Assembly (NCBI GenBank): GCA_012038135.1
Contig: JAAVJQ010000008.1
Coordinates: forward strand, 1-64,000
Source: Salinimicrobium nanhaiense
Lineage (GTDB): Bacteria > Bacteroidota > Bacteroidia > Flavobacteriales > Flavobacteriaceae
DNA: 64,000 bases
Reading direction: 5' to 3'
Part shown: positions 37,018-46,384 of the stretch, piece by piece
How the letters are laid out: every line of letters starts with the position of its first letter
Position numbering within the stretch: the first letter of the stretch is position 1
Made by a program: the position numbers and the translations under genes
The notes under the pieces: generated by a model
Seen by the model: the letters and a program-made list of their open reading frames with translations, nothing else
Told to the model about the DNA's origin: nothing
Databases searched by the model: none

Positions 37018-38496
37018 TTAGTAAGCTTTAGCAAATAGTACCCTTCCCACAGATGGTTTTCCCGTGTAAACACAGGTTCCTTCTTCCTTCTGCTCATCGA
37101 ATGGAATCAACCTGATCGTAGCTTTAGTAAGCTCCTTGATCTTTTCTTCGGTCTCTGCCGTGCCATCCCAATGCGCCGAGATAAAGCCGCCCTTTTCATT
37201 TAGAACTTCTTTGAACTCCTCAAAGGTCTCTACAGGAGTAATATGATCATCTCTAAAGCCTAATGCCTTTTGATGTAGATTCTCCTGGATTTCGGTCATT
37301 AATCCTTTTACCTTTTCCACCACATCGGTTTGAGCAACGAATTCCTTGCTGAGGGTGTCTCTTCTTGCAAGTTCAACAGATTCTTTTTCCAGATCCTTTG
37401 GACCAATGGCAATTCTTACAGGGACCCCCTGCAACTCATACTGAGCAAATTTCCAACCCGGCTTTTGTGTATCACGATCATCATACTTCACCGAAATACC
37501 CTGAGCTCTAAGGTCTGCCGCTAATTGATTTGCGACTTCAGAGATCCGGTTCAATTGTTCCTCTCCTTTGTAAATGGGAACTATCACTACCTGAATAGGT
37601 GCCAGGTTTGGAGGTAACACCAGTCCGTTATCATCACTATGGGTCATGATCAAAGCTCCCATTAATCTGGTGGAAACTCCCCAGGATGTAGCCCAAACAT
37701 ATTCTAAACTTCCCTCCTTGCTGGCAAACTTTACATCAAAAGCCTTTGCGAAATTCTGCCCCAGGAAATGGGATGTTCCGGCCTGTAAAGCCTTTCCATC
37801 CTGCATCATTGCTTCTATGCAGTAGGTTTCTTCGGCTCCCGCAAAGCGTTCACTTTCGGTTTTTCTACCTTTAATAACAGGCATTGCCATGAAAGTTTCG
37901 GCAAATTCGGCGTAGATATTATTCATTTGTTCAGTTTCGGCCAGGGCTTCAGCTTTTGTAGCATGAGCAGTATGGCCTTCCTGCCACAGGAATTCCGCAG
38001 TTCTTAAGAAAAGTCGGGTTCTCATTTCCCAGCGCACCACATTAGCCCATTGGTTCACCAGGAGAGGCAGATCACGATAAGATTGTATCCATCCTTTGTA
38101 GGTGTTCCAGATGATGGCTTCAGAAGTTGGTCGTACAACCAGCTCTTCTTCTAATTTTGCTTCAGGATCAACAATTAGCTTTCCTTTATTATCGGGATCG
38201 GTTTTAAGGCGGTAGTGAGTTACGATAGCACATTCCTTGGCAAAGCCTTCAGCATTCTTTTCTTCAGCTTCAAAAAGGCTCTTTGGGACAAAAAGAGGAA
38301 AATAGGCATTTTGATGCCCAGTTTCCTTGAACATTTTATCCAGTTGTGCCTGCATTTTTTCCCATATTGCATAGCCGTAAGGCTTGATCACCATACAGCC
38401 TCTAACGGCAGAATTTTCGGCCAGATCGGCCTTCACAACCAGTTCATTATACCATTTTGAATAATCTTCTTTTCGAGTAGTTAGGTTCTTTGCCAT
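37018..38496 (-). CDS. proS: Prolyl-tRNA synthetase (type 3, archaeal/eukaryote-like)
   Basis: 492 residues. Class II synthetase without the editing insertion of the long bacterial form. The N-terminal [20 protein letters not shown] opening, class II motif 2 around [24 protein letters not shown], and the C-terminal zinc-type/anticodon domain typical of short ProS are present. Charges tRNA-Pro with proline. Single gene divergent from the 38594 gene. Confidence 0.96.
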   Translation of the reverse strand: MAKNLTTRKEDYSKWYNELVVKADLAENSAVRGCMVIKPYGYAIWEKMQAQLDKMFKETGHQNAYFPLFVPKSLFEAEEKNAEGFAKECAIVTHYRLKTDPDNKGKLIVDPEAKLEEELVVRPTSEAIIWNTYKGWIQSYRDLPLLVNQWANVVRWEMRTRLFLRTAEFLWQEGHTAHATKAEALAETEQMNNIYAEFAETFMAMPVIKGRKTESERFAGAEETYCIEAMMQDGKALQAGTSHFLGQNFAKAFDVKFASKEGSLEYVWATSWGVSTRLMGALIMTHSDDNGLVLPPNLAPIQVVIVPIYKGEEQLNRISEVANQLAADLRAQGISVKYDDRDTQKPGWKFAQYELQGVPVRIAIGPKDLEKESVELARRDTLSKEFVAQTDVVEKVKGLMTEIQENLHQKALGFRDDHITPVETFEEFKEVLNEKGGFISAHWDGTAETEEKIKELTKATIRLIPFDEQKEEGTCVYTGKPSVGRVLFAKAY

Positions 38497-38564
38497 CTCC
38501 AGTCTTTTGGCACAAATCTTGCACCTTGTTAATGAAATAAAGTTAGCGCAAAACTAACTATTTT

Positions 38565-38572
38565 TATCTTTG
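38565..38572 (+). promoter_or_regulatory. -7 element of the 38594 gene promoter
   Basis: TATCTTTG matches TAnnTTTG, 21 bp before the ATG. The -33 position is not a clear TTTG. Confidence 0.5.
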
Positions 38573-38593
38573 TTCAATAATTAATTCAACGCC

Positions 38594-39640
38594 ATGAAAC
38601 GATACTACAAGCTTTTAAACGTGAGAAACCTGCTTACAGCAGTGAGTTCTCTGTTTTTATTAGCTTCCTGTAGTTCTTACCAGTATGCCGGGTATGAAAA
38701 TGATGGAATATACTCCTCTTCAAGAACCGGTGAGGCTTATACTGCTAATGATTACGAGGAATCTTATGAAGACGCCTTATACTACAAAAATCTTTTTGGA
38801 GAAAAAGCAGAACAATTTGGAGCCGTACCTGAAGAAGGAGCCATCTTTACCGATGTTGAAAATTATTCTTCCGGTCAATATGATGCCGAAATGTTTGGAG
38901 AAGAAGGCCTGGCCTACGAACCCGGCCGTGCAGCATGGGGATCTGATCCAGATGAGATCTCTATAAACATTTATAATAATTACAGTCCATTCCACTATGG
39001 ATACGGATATCCCTATTACGCAGGATTTTACGATCCTTTCTGGGGACCTCATTACAGGTATGGGTATTATAATCCATACAGATATGGCTATGGATATCCT
39101 TACGGATACGGTTACCCCTTCGCTTACCATTCCTGGGGCTGGAATATGGGCTGGAGCTTTGGATGGGGCGGTTACTACGGCCACAGGTATTCCCCTTATT
39201 ACTACGGTAACAACTATTACCCATCCTACAACCGTCGGGATGTAGCATATAGCTCAACCAGAAGAAATGCTTATTCTGCAGATAATCGTTACAGACAAAG
39301 TAATAATGACAGTCGTATCTCCAGGATCCAGGGCTATTCTAATACTCGTAATGTTAGAGCTGCAGGTACTTCAAGAACAGATGCAAGAACCTACCAGACC
39401 AGGACTACGAGAGTAAGATCGTCCACAATACCTAATAGATCTTCAGACACTTACAGGTCTTCCACACAACGTCGTGAAGTACAAAGTACAAGGACAGCAC
39501 CAATCCGTCGGGAGACGCAGGTGAGGACTACCAGATCCAGCGGAAACAATAATAGCACCTACAGATCATCCTCCTCAGGTTCGAGCACAAGATCCTCAGG
39601 AACCACAACTACCAGGTCAAGCCGCGGAAGAGGTAACTAG
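38594..39640 (+). CDS. Low-complexity Tyr/Gly- and Ser/Arg-rich lipoprotein
   Basis: 348 residues. Signal and lipobox LLASCSSYQY (Cys about 26). The N-terminal quarter is acidic, residues about 130-215 are very rich in Tyr, Gly, Trp and Pro (HYGYGYPYYAGFYDPFWG), and the rest is Ser/Arg/Thr-rich (RSSTRSSGTTTT near the end). No folded domain is recognisable. Homologues are often mislabelled vitellogenin-like or similar. The next gene, 23 bp away, is an outer membrane transporter, suggesting a shared role at the outer membrane. The aromatic low-complexity core may self-associate; inference. Confidence 0.8.
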   Translation: MKRYYKLLNVRNLLTAVSSLFLLASCSSYQYAGYENDGIYSSSRTGEAYTANDYEESYEDALYYKNLFGEKAEQFGAVPEEGAIFTDVENYSSGQYDAEMFGEEGLAYEPGRAAWGSDPDEISINIYNNYSPFHYGYGYPYYAGFYDPFWGPHYRYGYYNPYRYGYGYPYGYGYPFAYHSWGWNMGWSFGWGGYYGHRYSPYYYGNNYYPSYNRRDVAYSSTRRNAYSADNRYRQSNNDSRISRIQGYSNTRNVRAAGTSRTDARTYQTRTTRVRSSTIPNRSSDTYRSSTQRREVQSTRTAPIRRETQVRTTRSSGNNNSTYRSSSSGSSTRSSGTTTTRSSRGRGN

Positions 39641-39663
39641 TCAAGTCTAACAAAACAGATTTC

Positions 39664-41181
39664 ATGAAAAAACTAATTTTTGCCTTCACAGTCATCATCT
39701 CGATGACTGTGGAGGCTCAAAATATTACTGATGCCGTAAGATATTCTACCACAGATCTTAATGGAACTGCAAGATATAGGGCCATGAGTGGAGCTTTTGG
39801 AGCCCTGGGTGGTGATCTTTCTGCACTTAATGTTAATCCGGCAGGATCTGCAGTCTTTCTTAACAGCTTTACGACATTCACTTTAAATGTTGAGAATGCC
39901 GAGAATGAAGTAAGTTACATGAATGGCTTCAGTACCAATTCAAATACAGATGTCGACCTGGGACAAGCCGGGGCTGTTTTTGTTTTTAACAACAGAAACG
40001 AAAATGCTGCCTGGAAAAAATTCACTCTTGGGTTTAATTATAACAAGGCCGCTTCTTTTGAAGATGATTTTGTAGCATCCGGAACAAATTCCCGTTCAAT
40101 AGATCGATATTTTCTAAATTACGCTCAGGGAATTGCTCTTGACAACTTAGTCCCTTTTGAGGATGAGACTATAGGCGAATTGTACTCCTACCTTGGGGAA
40201 ACCAGAGGATTGGGTTTTGCGGCGCAACAGGCAATGTTAGGATATCTTGGAGGGGTAATTACGGTGGATAATCCTAACAATCTTACAGAAGGAGACCCTG
40301 GATATTATGATCTTAACAGCTATGTAAGCTATTTATCTCCCGGAACTTATGATCAGATTTACACTTATGCCGCAACAGGACTTAATGGGAAATTCTCATT
40401 TAATTTCGCTACACAATACCAGGACGTGCTTTATCTTGGGTTGAACCTTAACAGCCATTTTATCAATTATGATCGTGTTGTTTCTATTGATGAAGTAAAC
40501 CTGAACGCATCTGAAGAATATGTGTTTTTTGAAGACCGACTAAGTACTTTGGGAAGCGGCTTCAGTTTTCAACTGGGTGCCTTGGCTAAGGCTGGAGAAA
40601 ACTTAAGAATTGGTGCAGCATATGAATCTCCAACGTGGTACGAAATTTCAGAAGAAACCTTACAGTATCTGGAGTCAGATATTGCCATTGTGGATCCTCA
40701 GGTAATAAATATCTATCCCGATTATAAGCTGCAAACCCCATCCAAATATACCGGGAGCCTGGCTTATCTTTTTGGGCCATCAGCACTGCTCAGCTTCGAT
40801 TATTCGTATAAGGATTATTCCTCCACGAAATTCAAGCCTAAGGACGACCCTGCTTTTATGAATCAGAATGATATTATTTCCAATGAATTAAAAGGAGCTT
40901 CAGAATTTAGGATAGGTGGTGAATATCGTATTGAGGCCTGGAGTCTTCGTGCCGGATACAGATTTGAAGAAAGTCCTTACTCCAATGAAAACACCGTTGG
41001 AGACCTTCAGGGATATTCAGCAGGATTGGGTTATAACTTCGGAAATATACGTCTTGACCTTTCCTATGACCAATGGGAAAGAGACAGCAATCCTCAATTA
41101 TATCAAACAGGACTCACAGATCGTATGGCTATTGCAAGAAACAATTCCAACTTTATCCTTTCCCTGAGTTTTGGAATTTAA
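39664..41181 (+). CDS. Outer membrane protein transport protein (OMPP1/FadL/TodX family)
   Basis: 505 residues with a signal peptide ending near TVEAQ. Opens NITDAVRYSTTDLNGTARYR (family opening: AxR-YS--DLxGTARY), then GAFGALGGDLSALNVNPAGSAVF, the conserved N-terminal plug-like region, and beta-barrel strands to the C-terminal FILSLSFGI. Family members import hydrophobic compounds such as long-chain fatty acids; the substrate here is not defined. Follows the low-complexity lipoprotein gene and ends at a strong terminator. Confidence 0.88.
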   Translation: MKKLIFAFTVIISMTVEAQNITDAVRYSTTDLNGTARYRAMSGAFGALGGDLSALNVNPAGSAVFLNSFTTFTLNVENAENEVSYMNGFSTNSNTDVDLGQAGAVFVFNNRNENAAWKKFTLGFNYNKAASFEDDFVASGTNSRSIDRYFLNYAQGIALDNLVPFEDETIGELYSYLGETRGLGFAAQQAMLGYLGGVITVDNPNNLTEGDPGYYDLNSYVSYLSPGTYDQIYTYAATGLNGKFSFNFATQYQDVLYLGLNLNSHFINYDRVVSIDEVNLNASEEYVFFEDRLSTLGSGFSFQLGALAKAGENLRIGAAYESPTWYEISEETLQYLESDIAIVDPQVINIYPDYKLQTPSKYTGSLAYLFGPSALLSFDYSYKDYSSTKFKPKDDPAFMNQNDIISNELKGASEFRIGGEYRIEAWSLRAGYRFEESPYSNENTVGDLQGYSAGLGYNFGNIRLDLSYDQWERDSNPQLYQTGLTDRMAIARNNSNFILSLSFGI

Positions 41182-41197
41182 GGAACAGTAAAAAAAT

Positions 41198-41226
41198 CAA
41201 AAACAGTCTTCGGACTGTTTTTTTTG
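41198..41226 (+). terminator. Terminator after the FadL-like gene
   Basis: AAAACAGTC-TTCG-GACTGTTTT tetraloop hairpin followed by TTTTTT. Confidence 0.9.
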
Positions 41227-41289
41227 TTTTAGACCGAATTGAAAGCAGCATCTTGCTCCTCTTGATTATCAAAAAAGGGTTTAAATATG

Positions 41290-41297
41290 TATCTTTG
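41290..41297 (+). promoter_or_regulatory. -7 promoter element for the folE operon
   Basis: TATCTTTG matches TAnnTTTG, 45 bp before the folE start; no good -33 at 19 bp. Confidence 0.5.
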
Positions 41298-41341
41298 CAA
41301 GCTTAAATAGAGAGTAGTTTTACCGCACTTTATAACCTGAT

Positions 41342-42019
41342 ATGAAAAAAGACAATTTAGACGAGGCCATTGATGAGATGGGAGATGCATTTGTCAGCCC
41401 AAATACAGACACACCAATGCGCAGTGATGCGTTCGACCTTAGTGATGATGAAAAGATCGAGAAGATCCAGGAAGACGTAAGAAATATCCTGAATACCCTG
41501 GGACTTGACCTTACCGATGACAGCCTTAAAGGCACTCCAAAAAGGGTTGCCAAGATGTTTGTTAAGGAGATCTTTGGCGGTTTACATCCACAAGGGAAAC
41601 CAAAGGCTTCCACCTTTCAGAACAAATATAAGTATGGCGAAATGCTGGTAGAGAAGAATATTACCCTCTACTCTACCTGTGAGCATCACCTGCTACCTAT
41701 CGTAGGGAAAGCTCACGTTGGTTATATCTCCAACGGTACCGTAGTTGGTCTTTCAAAAATGAACCGTATTGTGGACTATTATGCAAAGCGTCCACAAGTA
41801 CAGGAGAGACTTACTATGCAGATCGTGAAAGAACTTCAGGAGGTTCTGGGTACTGAAGATGTTGCTTGTGTTATTGACGCCAAGCACCTTTGTGTGAATA
41901 GCCGCGGAATAAGGGATATTGAAAGCAGCACAGTCACCAGCGAGTACGGTGGCCGTTTTAAAGATCCGGAAGCAAGACGTGACTTTTTAGACTATATCAA
42001 CCTGGAAACAGAATTTTAA
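41342..42019 (+). CDS. folE: GTP cyclohydrolase I
   Basis: 225 residues. Converts GTP to dihydroneopterin triphosphate, the first step of folate (and queuosine/pterin) synthesis. Zinc ligands in STCEHHLLPI and HLCVNSRGI; the conserved FVKEIFGGL, KYGEMLVEKNI and YAKRPQVQERL segments are visible. First gene of an apparent folE-cysS-yidD-lgt-DUF192 run; cysS starts 15 bp later. Confidence 0.96.
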   Translation: MKKDNLDEAIDEMGDAFVSPNTDTPMRSDAFDLSDDEKIEKIQEDVRNILNTLGLDLTDDSLKGTPKRVAKMFVKEIFGGLHPQGKPKASTFQNKYKYGEMLVEKNITLYSTCEHHLLPIVGKAHVGYISNGTVVGLSKMNRIVDYYAKRPQVQERLTMQIVKELQEVLGTEDVACVIDAKHLCVNSRGIRDIESSTVTSEYGGRFKDPEARRDFLDYINLETEF

Positions 42020-42034
42020 ATTCGCTCTAACCAC

Positions 42035-43522
42035 ATGGCACTATACCAGCAGCAGGAATTAAAGATCTACAATTCAATATCGGGAGAAAAAGAAGTTTTT
42101 AAACCAATTAACGAAGGTGCAGTGGGCATGTACGTTTGCGGGCCCACCGTGTACAGCAATGTGCATTTGGGCAATTGCCGGACCTTCATCTCCTTTGACC
42201 TTGTTTTTAGATACCTGAAACACCTGGGCTACAAAGTGCGGTATGTTAGAAATATCACCGATGCCGGTCATCTCGAAAACGACGCCGATTCGGGAGAAGA
42301 TCGCATTGCTAAAAAAGCCCGCTTAGAGCAGATAGAACCAATGGAGGTGGTACAGCGGTATACTGTCGATTTTCATAATATTCTTCAAAAATTCAATAAT
42401 CTCCCGCCCAGCATTGAACCTACTGCTACAGGACATATTGTTGAGCAGATAGAGATCATCAAGGAGATCCTGGAGAAAGGTTATGCATATGAAGCCAATG
42501 GCTCTGTATATTTTGACGTGCTCAAATTCAATGAGTCTCATGACTACGGAAAGCTAAGCGGTAGAAAGCTGGAGGACATGATCCCTAATACCAGGGAATT
42601 AGCAGCTCAAAGTGATAAGAAGAATCCGCAGGATTTTGCGCTTTGGAAAAAGGCAGAACCGCAGCACATTATGCGTTGGCCATCACCATGGAGCGACGGA
42701 TTTCCCGGCTGGCACCTGGAATGTACAGTGATGAGCTCAAAATATCTGGGAGAAGAATTCGATATCCATGGGGGCGGAATGGATCTAAAATTCCCTCACC
42801 ATGAATGTGAGATCGCCCAGGGAGAAGCAGCTACGGGTAAAACCCCTGTAAATTACTGGATGCATGCCAATATGCTTACCCTTAACGGGAAAAAAATGGC
42901 TAAAAGCACCGGAAATAATATTCTACCAAACGAAATATTCACAGGCGATAACCCAAATCTTGAAAAAGGTTTTGCCCCTACTGTGGCAAGATTTTTCATG
43001 TTGCAGGCCAATTACCGCAGCATCTTAGACTTTTCAAATGAGGCTATGTTAGCCGGCGAAAAAGGCTTTAACAGGCTTATGGATGCTTACCACGCTCTTG
43101 AAAATCTGCCGGCAGGTAAAACTTCCGATTTTGATGTGGCCGAATGGAGGCAGAAGTGCTATGACGCCATGAATGATGACTTTAACAGTCCTATTTTGAT
43201 CGCCCAGCTTTTTGAAGCGGTGAAGCAAATTAATATTATAAAAGAAGAAAAATCTTCTATTACTGCAGAAGATCTTGAACTCCTTAAAAAGACCATGAGT
43301 GACTTTATTTTTGAAGTACTTGGATTAGTGGATAATGCTGAAGCTGCCGATAATGACTTCGGAAAAAAATTAGGAGGGACCGTTGAACTTCTTATCAAAT
43401 TAAGAGCTGAAGCCAGGGCAAACAAAGATTTTGCTACCAGCGACAAGATCAGGGATGAGCTAATAGAATTGGGCATTCAGCTGAAGGATGGTAAAGACGG
43501 GACCACCTTCACAATAGAATAA
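42035..43522 (+). CDS. cysS: Cysteinyl-tRNA synthetase
   Basis: 495 residues. Class I synthetase with HIGH-like signature [17 protein letters not shown], zinc-binding cysteines (CGPT, ECTVMS, HHECEIA) and KMSKS as KKMAKSTGN. Includes the late DALR-like anticodon domain ([17 protein letters not shown]). Charges tRNA-Cys. Lies 12 bp before yidD. Confidence 0.97.
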   Translation: MALYQQQELKIYNSISGEKEVFKPINEGAVGMYVCGPTVYSNVHLGNCRTFISFDLVFRYLKHLGYKVRYVRNITDAGHLENDADSGEDRIAKKARLEQIEPMEVVQRYTVDFHNILQKFNNLPPSIEPTATGHIVEQIEIIKEILEKGYAYEANGSVYFDVLKFNESHDYGKLSGRKLEDMIPNTRELAAQSDKKNPQDFALWKKAEPQHIMRWPSPWSDGFPGWHLECTVMSSKYLGEEFDIHGGGMDLKFPHHECEIAQGEAATGKTPVNYWMHANMLTLNGKKMAKSTGNNILPNEIFTGDNPNLEKGFAPTVARFFMLQANYRSILDFSNEAMLAGEKGFNRLMDAYHALENLPAGKTSDFDVAEWRQKCYDAMNDDFNSPILIAQLFEAVKQINIIKEEKSSITAEDLELLKKTMSDFIFEVLGLVDNAEAADNDFGKKLGGTVELLIKLRAEARANKDFATSDKIRDELIELGIQLKDGKDGTTFTIE

Positions 43523-43534
43523 ATACTGAAAAAA

Positions 43535-43777
43535 GTGAAAAAGTGGCTGTCATATCCGCTTATCGGGTTAGTGAGATTTTATCAGAATTTCATATCTCCC
43601 TTGACTCCTGCCACCTGTCGCTACACTCCTACCTGCTCTCAATATACCGTAGAAGCGTTACAAACACATGGAGCCTTCCGGGGCAGCTGGCTTTCTATTA
43701 AACGTATTGCCAGTTGTAATCCCTGGGGTGGCAAAGGTTATGATCCCGTTCCCGAAAAACTTCCGAAGGAAAAATAA
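43535..43777 (+). CDS. yidD: Membrane protein insertion efficiency factor YidD
   Basis: 80 residues starting at GTG 43535. Pfam-type HAEM signature visible: [31 protein letters not shown], with conserved cysteines and the [14 protein letters not shown] tail. Aids the YidC/SecYEG pathway in membrane protein insertion. No yidC or rnpA is adjacent, unlike in many other genomes. Confidence 0.94.
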   Translation: MKKWLSYPLIGLVRFYQNFISPLTPATCRYTPTCSQYTVEALQTHGAFRGSWLSIKRIASCNPWGGKGYDPVPEKLPKEK

Positions 43778-43830
43778 TTCCTAAAAGTCAACAAAGATGT
43801 ATATTTACCTACCAACCTTAAAATCACTTC

Positions 43831-44655
43831 ATGCTTTTCAATAAGATCTACTGGAATCCTTCCGAAGGAATCGATCTGGGATTTTTCGTTATCCATTATT
43901 ATAGCTTAATGTTCGTCGTCGCCTTCACCCTGGGTTGGTATTTGATGAAAAGCATCTATGAACGTGAGGGAGTGTCTCTGGAGAAACTGGATTCCCTGTT
44001 TATTTATACTGTACTCGCCACTCTTATTGGCGCGAGGCTGGGTCATGTGATCTTTTATGATTGGGATTACTTCCAGGACCATTTACTGGAGATCTTCCTG
44101 CCCGTACGTTTTGAGCCTGAATTTCAATTTACAGGTTTCCGCGGGCTCGCAAGTCACGGTGCTGCCATTGGGATCATCATTGCCATGTACTTCTACTGCA
44201 AAAATGTACTCCACAAGCCAGTGCTTTGGGTGCTGGACAGAATAGTTATTCCTGTTGCTGCCGGCGGAATATTCGTGAGAATCGGAAACTTCATGAATTC
44301 CGAGATTATTGGAAAGCCTACCAATTCAGATTATGGAGTGGTCTTTACCAAGCTGGGAGAAGATTTTGCACGGCATCCTGCACAACTATATGAAGCCGCT
44401 TGTTATGTTGTTGTTTTCGTCATCCTGTGGTTGACCTACTGGAAAACTTTAAAAAGAGAAAAACTTGGCTATATCTTCGGACTGTTCCTGGTACTGCTTT
44501 GGACGGTGAGGTTCTTTGTAGAATTTGTAAAGGAACCACAGGTAGGAGAACGTGTAAATTGGGTGTTGAACACCGGGCAATGGCTTAGTGTTCCCTTTAT
44601 CCTTGCCGGCTTTTACTTTATGTACCGCTCCTCAACAAAAGACAGAGTAAAATGA
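43831..44655 (+). CDS. lgt: Prolipoprotein diacylglyceryl transferase
   Basis: 274 residues, seven hydrophobic helices. The Lgt signature GRIGNFMNSEIIGKPT (RIGNF-NSE) and the conserved HPAQLYEA are present. Transfers diacylglycerol from phosphatidylglycerol to the lipobox Cys of preprolipoproteins in the inner membrane, the first step for the many lipoproteins in this window. Overlaps the DUF192 gene by 4 bp. Confidence 0.95.
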   Translation: MLFNKIYWNPSEGIDLGFFVIHYYSLMFVVAFTLGWYLMKSIYEREGVSLEKLDSLFIYTVLATLIGARLGHVIFYDWDYFQDHLLEIFLPVRFEPEFQFTGFRGLASHGAAIGIIIAMYFYCKNVLHKPVLWVLDRIVIPVAAGGIFVRIGNFMNSEIIGKPTNSDYGVVFTKLGEDFARHPAQLYEAACYVVVFVILWLTYWKTLKREKLGYIFGLFLVLLWTVRFFVEFVKEPQVGERVNWVLNTGQWLSVPFILAGFYFMYRSSTKDRVK

Positions 44656-45143
44656 TTCGAAAAATTGCTTTTTTGAGCCTGCTCGTTACCGGCTCTTTTG
44701 TGACGGGTTGTAAAGACAAACCTGAAGCTTCAAAAGAGATCAAGACAGAACCTGTCACTTTTAAACAGGAAGCTGAAGCTTACCTCGTAAAACCTGCAGG
44801 AGATACTATCCAGCACTTGAAGCTGGAGATCGCCGATGATGATTATCAGCGGGAGACGGGTCTTATGTATCGCCAATCCATGGAGGCAGATCAGGGAATG
44901 TTGTTTATTTTTGAGAACGAGGAACCTCGTGGATTTTATATGAAGAATACCCATATCCCATTGGATCTTATCTTTCTCGACTCCCAAAGTAAGATCGTAA
45001 GCATTGCAAAAGATGCTAAACCAGAAAGTCTTGAAACCATACCATCCAATGTTCCAGCCCGGTATGTGCTGGAGATCAACGGCGGACTCTCAGATCAATG
45101 GAATCTGGAGGTGGGAGATAGTTTGATCCTGAACAGAAATTAG
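44652..45143 (+). CDS. DUF192 domain-containing lipoprotein
   Basis: 163 residues. Signal and lipobox VTGCKDKP (Cys about 20), then a DUF192 domain: the conserved LEIADDDYQRETGLMYRQSM, GMLFIFENEEPRGFYMKNTHIPLDLIF and NVPARYVLEINGG. DUF192 proteins are small, mostly extracytoplasmic, with unresolved function. Coupled to lgt by a 4-bp ATGA overlap. Confidence 0.92.
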   Translation: MIRKIAFLSLLVTGSFVTGCKDKPEASKEIKTEPVTFKQEAEAYLVKPAGDTIQHLKLEIADDDYQRETGLMYRQSMEADQGMLFIFENEEPRGFYMKNTHIPLDLIFLDSQSKIVSIAKDAKPESLETIPSNVPARYVLEINGGLSDQWNLEVGDSLILNRN

Positions 45144-45171
45144 AAAACACCTTTCTAATATGACATTTTTG

Positions 45172-45195
45172 AAGCCTCACATCGTGGGGCTTATT
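45172..45195 (+). terminator. Terminator after the DUF192 gene
   Basis: AAGCCTCAC-ATC-GTGGGGCTT followed by ATTTATT; the T tract is imperfect. Confidence 0.6.
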
Positions 45196-45229
45196 TATTG
45201 AAAGTAACAAGTGCCCTCCTTCTCCAGGG

Positions 45230-46310
45230 GCAGATTGCTTCAGTCGCCGAAAAGCTCCTTCACAATGACAGATACAGATCAGGAATAGCTCCGTAGAAGC
45301 GACATGTTTATAGTTAGAGATTAGGAATGAAGAAAAGGAGCTCCGGCGGAGCGGCATGTTTATAGCCCGGGATTTAACCCCGGGATTTAAAGATGCGAAC
45401 CGAAGAGCCCTGTAAGGGCGGAATGTTTTGACAATTCTAAAATTCGTGGGGAAAACGCCTCGAATAATTTCTTTTTTCACTCCAAAAGATACAGACTGCT
45501 TCAGTCGCCGAAAGGCTCCTTCGCAATGACAGAAAAGGATAGCTCCAAAAGAACAACATGTTTTTGGGTACATCTTCTTAGAAATGAAAAGGAGCTCCGG
45601 CGGAGCGACATATATAGCCCGGGGTCTTAACTCCGGGATTTAAAGATGCGAACCGAAGAGCCCTGTAAGGGCGGAATGTTTTGACAATTCTAAAATTCGT
45701 GGGGAAAACGCCTCGAATAATTTCTTTTTTCACTCCAAAAGATACAGACTGCTTCAGTCGCCGAAAGGCTCCTTCGCAATGACAGAAAAGGATAGCTCCA
45801 AAAGAACAACATGTTTCTGGGTAAATCTTCTTAGAAATGAAAAGGAGCTCCGGCGGAGCGACATATTTATAGCCCGGGGTTTTAACCCCGGGATTTAAAG
45901 ATCCGAACCAAAGAGCCCTGCAAGGGCGGAATGTTTTGACAATTCGAAAATTCGTGGGGAAAACGCCTCGAATAATTTCTTTTTTCACTCCAAAAGATAC
46001 AGACTGCTTCAGTCGCCGAAAGGCTCCTTCGCCATGACAGAAAAGGATAGCTCCAAAAGAACAACATGTTTCTGGGTAAATCTTCTTAGAAATGAAAAGG
46101 AGCTCCGGCGGAGCGACATATTTATAGCCCGGGGTTTTAACCCCGGGATTTAAAGATCCGAACCAAAGAGCCCTGCAAGGGCGAAATTGTTTTAATCATT
46201 CGGGTATCCGTGGCAAAAACCCTCTGAGAAATGCCAAACGATTCTTCTTAACCTGGAGATTGCTTCAGTCGCCGAAAGGCTCCTTCGCCATGACACAAAA
46301 GAATATGGAA
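45230..46310. repeat. 254-bp tandem array of composite REP-like units (3 full copies plus diverged ends)
   Basis: Units begin AAAAGGAGCTCCGGCGGAGC at 45333, 45587, 45840 and 46095 (periods 254, 253, 255). Each contains GCTCCG/CGGAGC, then a stem CCCGGGG..CCCCGGG (7 bp, B copy with a G-U pair), then AGCCCTGTAAGGGCG, then CGCCTCGAATAATTTC and a GCTTCAGTCGCC-AAAGGCTCC phrase. A diverged leading piece (45230-45332) and a diverged trailing copy (46095-46300) flank it. Hairpin stems are kept while loops vary (CTGTAAGG versus CTGCAAGG), suggesting selection or biased copying. Frames across it encode no recognised protein. Confidence 0.92.
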
Positions 46311-46333
46311 TATTTGGCAATAAATAACCGCAT

Positions 46334-46364
46334 AAAAAAAACCTTCCGCAGGGGAAGGCTTTCT
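46334..46364 (-). terminator. Terminator of secDF
   Basis: On the minus strand CCTTCC...GGAAGG with a short GC-rich loop followed by TTTTTTT. Confidence 0.75.
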
Positions 46365-46384
46365 GATATAACTATTGTTGCCGA

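Noticed and set aside
45076..46067. Minus-strand frames of 130-165 codons in the 254-bp array
   Set aside because: Repeat translations (CHCEGAFRRLKQS copies) with no domain; the DNA is better explained as REP-like units.
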